Below, in pieces: positions 4,058 through 5,518 of a DNA stretch of 5,518 nucleotides; within the stretch, counting starts at the first letter, position 1, and the number at the start of each line of letters is the position of its first letter. The DNA is from Reyranella sp. (GTDB lineage Bacteria; Pseudomonadota; Alphaproteobacteria; Reyranellales; Reyranellaceae). The notes under the pieces were generated by a model. It ran no database searches, was not told where the DNA came from, and saw nothing but the letters and a program-made list of their open reading frames with translations. The stretch covers positions 1 to 5,518 of the forward strand of contig JADHLS010000431.1 of NCBI GenBank assembly GCA_016780605.1, read 5' to 3'. The translations under genes were made by a program, and so were the position numbers.

Positions 4058-5518
4058 ATGCCGGAAGAGCTTTCCCGACGAACCCTGCTCGAGCTGATCG
4101 GACGCATCGGCGGGACGGCAGCCGCCGCCTCCGCGCTCAACGTGATGGGCCTACTGCCGACGCCAACGGCCTGGGCAGCACCGCCGCAACTGCCGCCCGG
4201 CTCCGGTATCGGCAAGCACGTGATCGTGCTGGGTGCGGGCATCGCCGGCATGACGGCGGCGTACCGCCTCGGCCAGGCCGGCTATCAATGCACCATCCTC
4301 GAGGCGCGCCGGCGGTCAGGCGGGCGCGTCTGGACCCTGCGCGGCGGCGACGAGGTCGTGGAGACCGAGTCGACGCAACAGGTCGTGTGGGATACTGATC
4401 GACACCTCTACTTCAATGCCGGCGCCGCCCGGCTCTCCAGCCATCACCAGGGCATCCTGGGTTATTGTCGCGCGTTCGGCGTGGCGCTCGAGCCGTTCAT
4501 CAACGACAACCACGCGGCGCTGCTCCAGTCCGATGCCTGGTTCGAGGGCAAGCCACAGACGATGCGGCGCGTCCAGGCCGACCTGCGGGGCGCGATTGCG
4601 GCCCTCGCCGTCAAGAGCGTGCCGGCCGAGGTCCGGGCCCAGCCCCTGATCCGCTGGTTCGGCGCGCTCAAGGCCGACTTGAGCTATGGAGGGTCCTCGC
4701 GCGCCGGCTATGTCGGTGACGAGCTGCCCGGCGGCGGCAACCAGCGCGGCACCTTGCAGACGCCGCTGTCGCTGGAGGAGATCGTGGAGGGCCTGCCGCC
4801 CCGGGTCGCCTTCGCCTTGTGTTTCGCCGAGCTGTGGGATCAGTCGCCCACCATGCTGCAGCCGGTCGGCGGCATGGACATGATCCCCCGCGCCTTCGCG
4901 CGCGAGCTGGGCGGCGTCATCCGGCTTAACGAAGAGGTGGTCGAGATCGGCCGCGTCGGCGAGCGCGCCCGCGTCGTCTCGCTCAATCGCGCCAGCGGGC
5001 AGCGGACCGCGCTGGAGGCTGACTTCGTGATCTGCACGATTCCGCTTTCGGTGCTGCAGCACATTCCGGCCGACTTCGCGCCGCCGGTGAAGCAGGCAAT
5101 CGACCGCGCGGCCAAGGCGTATTTCCCGGCGGTGAAGGTCGCCTTCCAGTCGCCGCAGCGCTGGTGGGAAGTCGACCAGCAGCTCTATGGCGGCATCAGC
5201 TGGACCGGCCGAGACATCACGCAGGTCTGGTATCCGTCGCACGGCTTCCACGAGAAGAAGGGCGTCGTGGTCGGCGCCTACATCTGGGACTTGGCGCCCG
5301 GCCAGCGCTTCACGGCCATGGCGCCGGCTGAGCGCTACGCCGCCGCGATCGCCGACGGGGAGCGGCTTCAGCCCGGCTATGAGAAGCTCGTCGGCGCGCC
5401 CGTCTCGGTCGCCTGGGCGAGGATCCCCTACTCGCTCGGCGCCTGGATCGAATGGGACGCCGTTCCAGGATTGCGCCAGACCGAGTACCCGGTCCTGCTG
5501 GCCGGCGATGGCCCCTTC
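4058..5518 (+). CDS. Tat-exported flavin amine oxidase / L-amino-acid oxidase, C-terminus cut off
   Basis: FAD-dependent oxidase of the flavin amine oxidase family (PF01593), which oxidises amines or amino acids with release of H2O2 and ammonia. The frame is open for 487 codons to the right edge. Residues 6-11 (SRRTLL) form a twin-arginine signal, followed by a hydrophobic stretch and a likely cleavage site after AWA (38-40), so it acts folded in the periplasm. The FAD dinucleotide motif is VIVLGAGIAGMTAA (G59, G61, G64) with E82 ending the second strand, and GGRVW (88-92) is the family's second FAD motif. NAGAARLSSHH (120-130) aligns with the substrate-binding segment of L-amino-acid oxidases, with R125 at the carboxylate-binding Arg. 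QPVGGMDMIP (268-277), CTIPLSVLQ (326-334) and K360, the conserved flavin-facing Lys, follow. It ends in LLAGDGPF, just where the last FAD motif begins. No strong Shine-Dalgarno sequence is seen; the Tat motif anchors the start. Confidence 0.94.
   Translation, partial: MPEELSRRTLLELIGRIGGTAAAASALNVMGLLPTPTAWAAPPQLPPGSGIGKHVIVLGAGIAGMTAAYRLGQAGYQCTILEARRRSGGRVWTLRGGDEVVETESTQQVVWDTDRHLYFNAGAARLSSHHQGILGYCRAFGVALEPFINDNHAALLQSDAWFEGKPQTMRRVQADLRGAIAALAVKSVPAEVRAQPLIRWFGALKADLSYGGSSRAGYVGDELPGGGNQRGTLQTPLSLEEIVEGLPPRVAFALCFAELWDQSPTMLQPVGGMDMIPRAFARELGGVIRLNEEVVEIGRVGERARVVSLNRASGQRTALEADFVICTIPLSVLQHIPADFAPPVKQAIDRAAKAYFPAVKVAFQSPQRWWEVDQQLYGGISWTGRDITQVWYPSHGFHEKKGVVVGAYIWDLAPGQRFTAMAPAERYAAAIADGERLQPGYEKLVGAPVSVAWARIPYSLGAWIEWDAVPGLRQTEYPVLLAGDGPF

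Noticed and set aside
3961..4251. Extension of the DUF6665-like gene by 97 codons to an upstream start at 4251
   Set aside because: The added part overlaps the amine oxidase start and Tat signal on the other strand, and its translation is Pro/Ser/Arg-rich with no fold. The adjacent ATGs at 3960 and 3957 begin the coding-like part.
4316..5251. A 311-codon minus-strand open frame inside the amine oxidase
   Set aside because: It is exactly antisense to conserved flavoenzyme motifs and its product is Asp/Arg/Leu-rich low-complexity text of the kind seen opposite GC-rich genes.
1..5518. Search for defence, biosynthetic, phage or mobile modules
   Set aside because: No nuclease, toxin, transposase, integrase, CRISPR repeat, carrier protein or attachment-site repeat was recognised. 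The genes present are common metabolic and small conserved proteins with uniform base composition.

Overview
The window is ordinary, GC-rich chromosomal DNA from a bacterium. The base composition, the Tat-exported flavoenzyme, the small glycine-zipper lipoprotein and the TTC38-like TPR protein together suggest an Alphaproteobacterium of the Rhodospirillales/Hyphomicrobiales kind (Reyranella- or Bradyrhizobium-like). That placement is inferred from gene style, not from a marker gene. I see no RNA gene, insertion sequence, CRISPR array, phage gene or sign of recent transfer.

Layout, left to right. (1) 1-426 (+) is the C-terminal part of a short-chain dehydrogenase/reductase that enters from the left edge. 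(2) 423-1541 (-) is an amidohydrolase-2 family TIM-barrel metalloenzyme; the two genes converge and their TAG stops share one CTAG. (3) 1542-1686 is a short divergent intergenic region with weak promoter-like matches. (4) 1687-1893 (+) is a 68-residue protein of unknown function. (5) 1906-3207 (-) is a TTC38/StaR-like tetratricopeptide protein that converges on it 12 bases away. (6) 3208-3309 holds a perfect 12-bp inverted repeat. (7) 3310-3540 (-) is a 76-residue glycine-zipper lipoprotein with a strong Shine-Dalgarno sequence. (8) 3541-3657 holds two further stem-loops. (9) 3658-3960 (-) is a 100-residue protein resembling the DUF6665 family. (10) 3961-4057 is a divergent intergenic region. 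(11) 4058-5518 (+) is a Tat-exported flavin amine oxidase or L-amino-acid oxidase, cut by the right edge and lacking its extreme C-terminus.

The genes do not form one evident pathway or operon. The SDR and the amidohydrolase could both act in catabolism of a carboxylated or aromatic compound, but they converge, so a shared role is only a guess. Three minus-strand genes in a row (DUF6665-like, lipoprotein, TPR) are separated by about 100-base gaps containing hairpins, which favours separate transcription units. Several long open frames lie antisense to the real genes, including one of 499 codons at 2038-3537; they are by-products of high GC.

I looked for an undescribed system and did not find a convincing one. 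The items most worth a second look are the likely L-amino-acid oxidase specificity of the exported flavoenzyme, the near-perfect glycine periodicity of the lipoprotein, the histidine-rich core of the TPR protein, and the intergenic hairpins.
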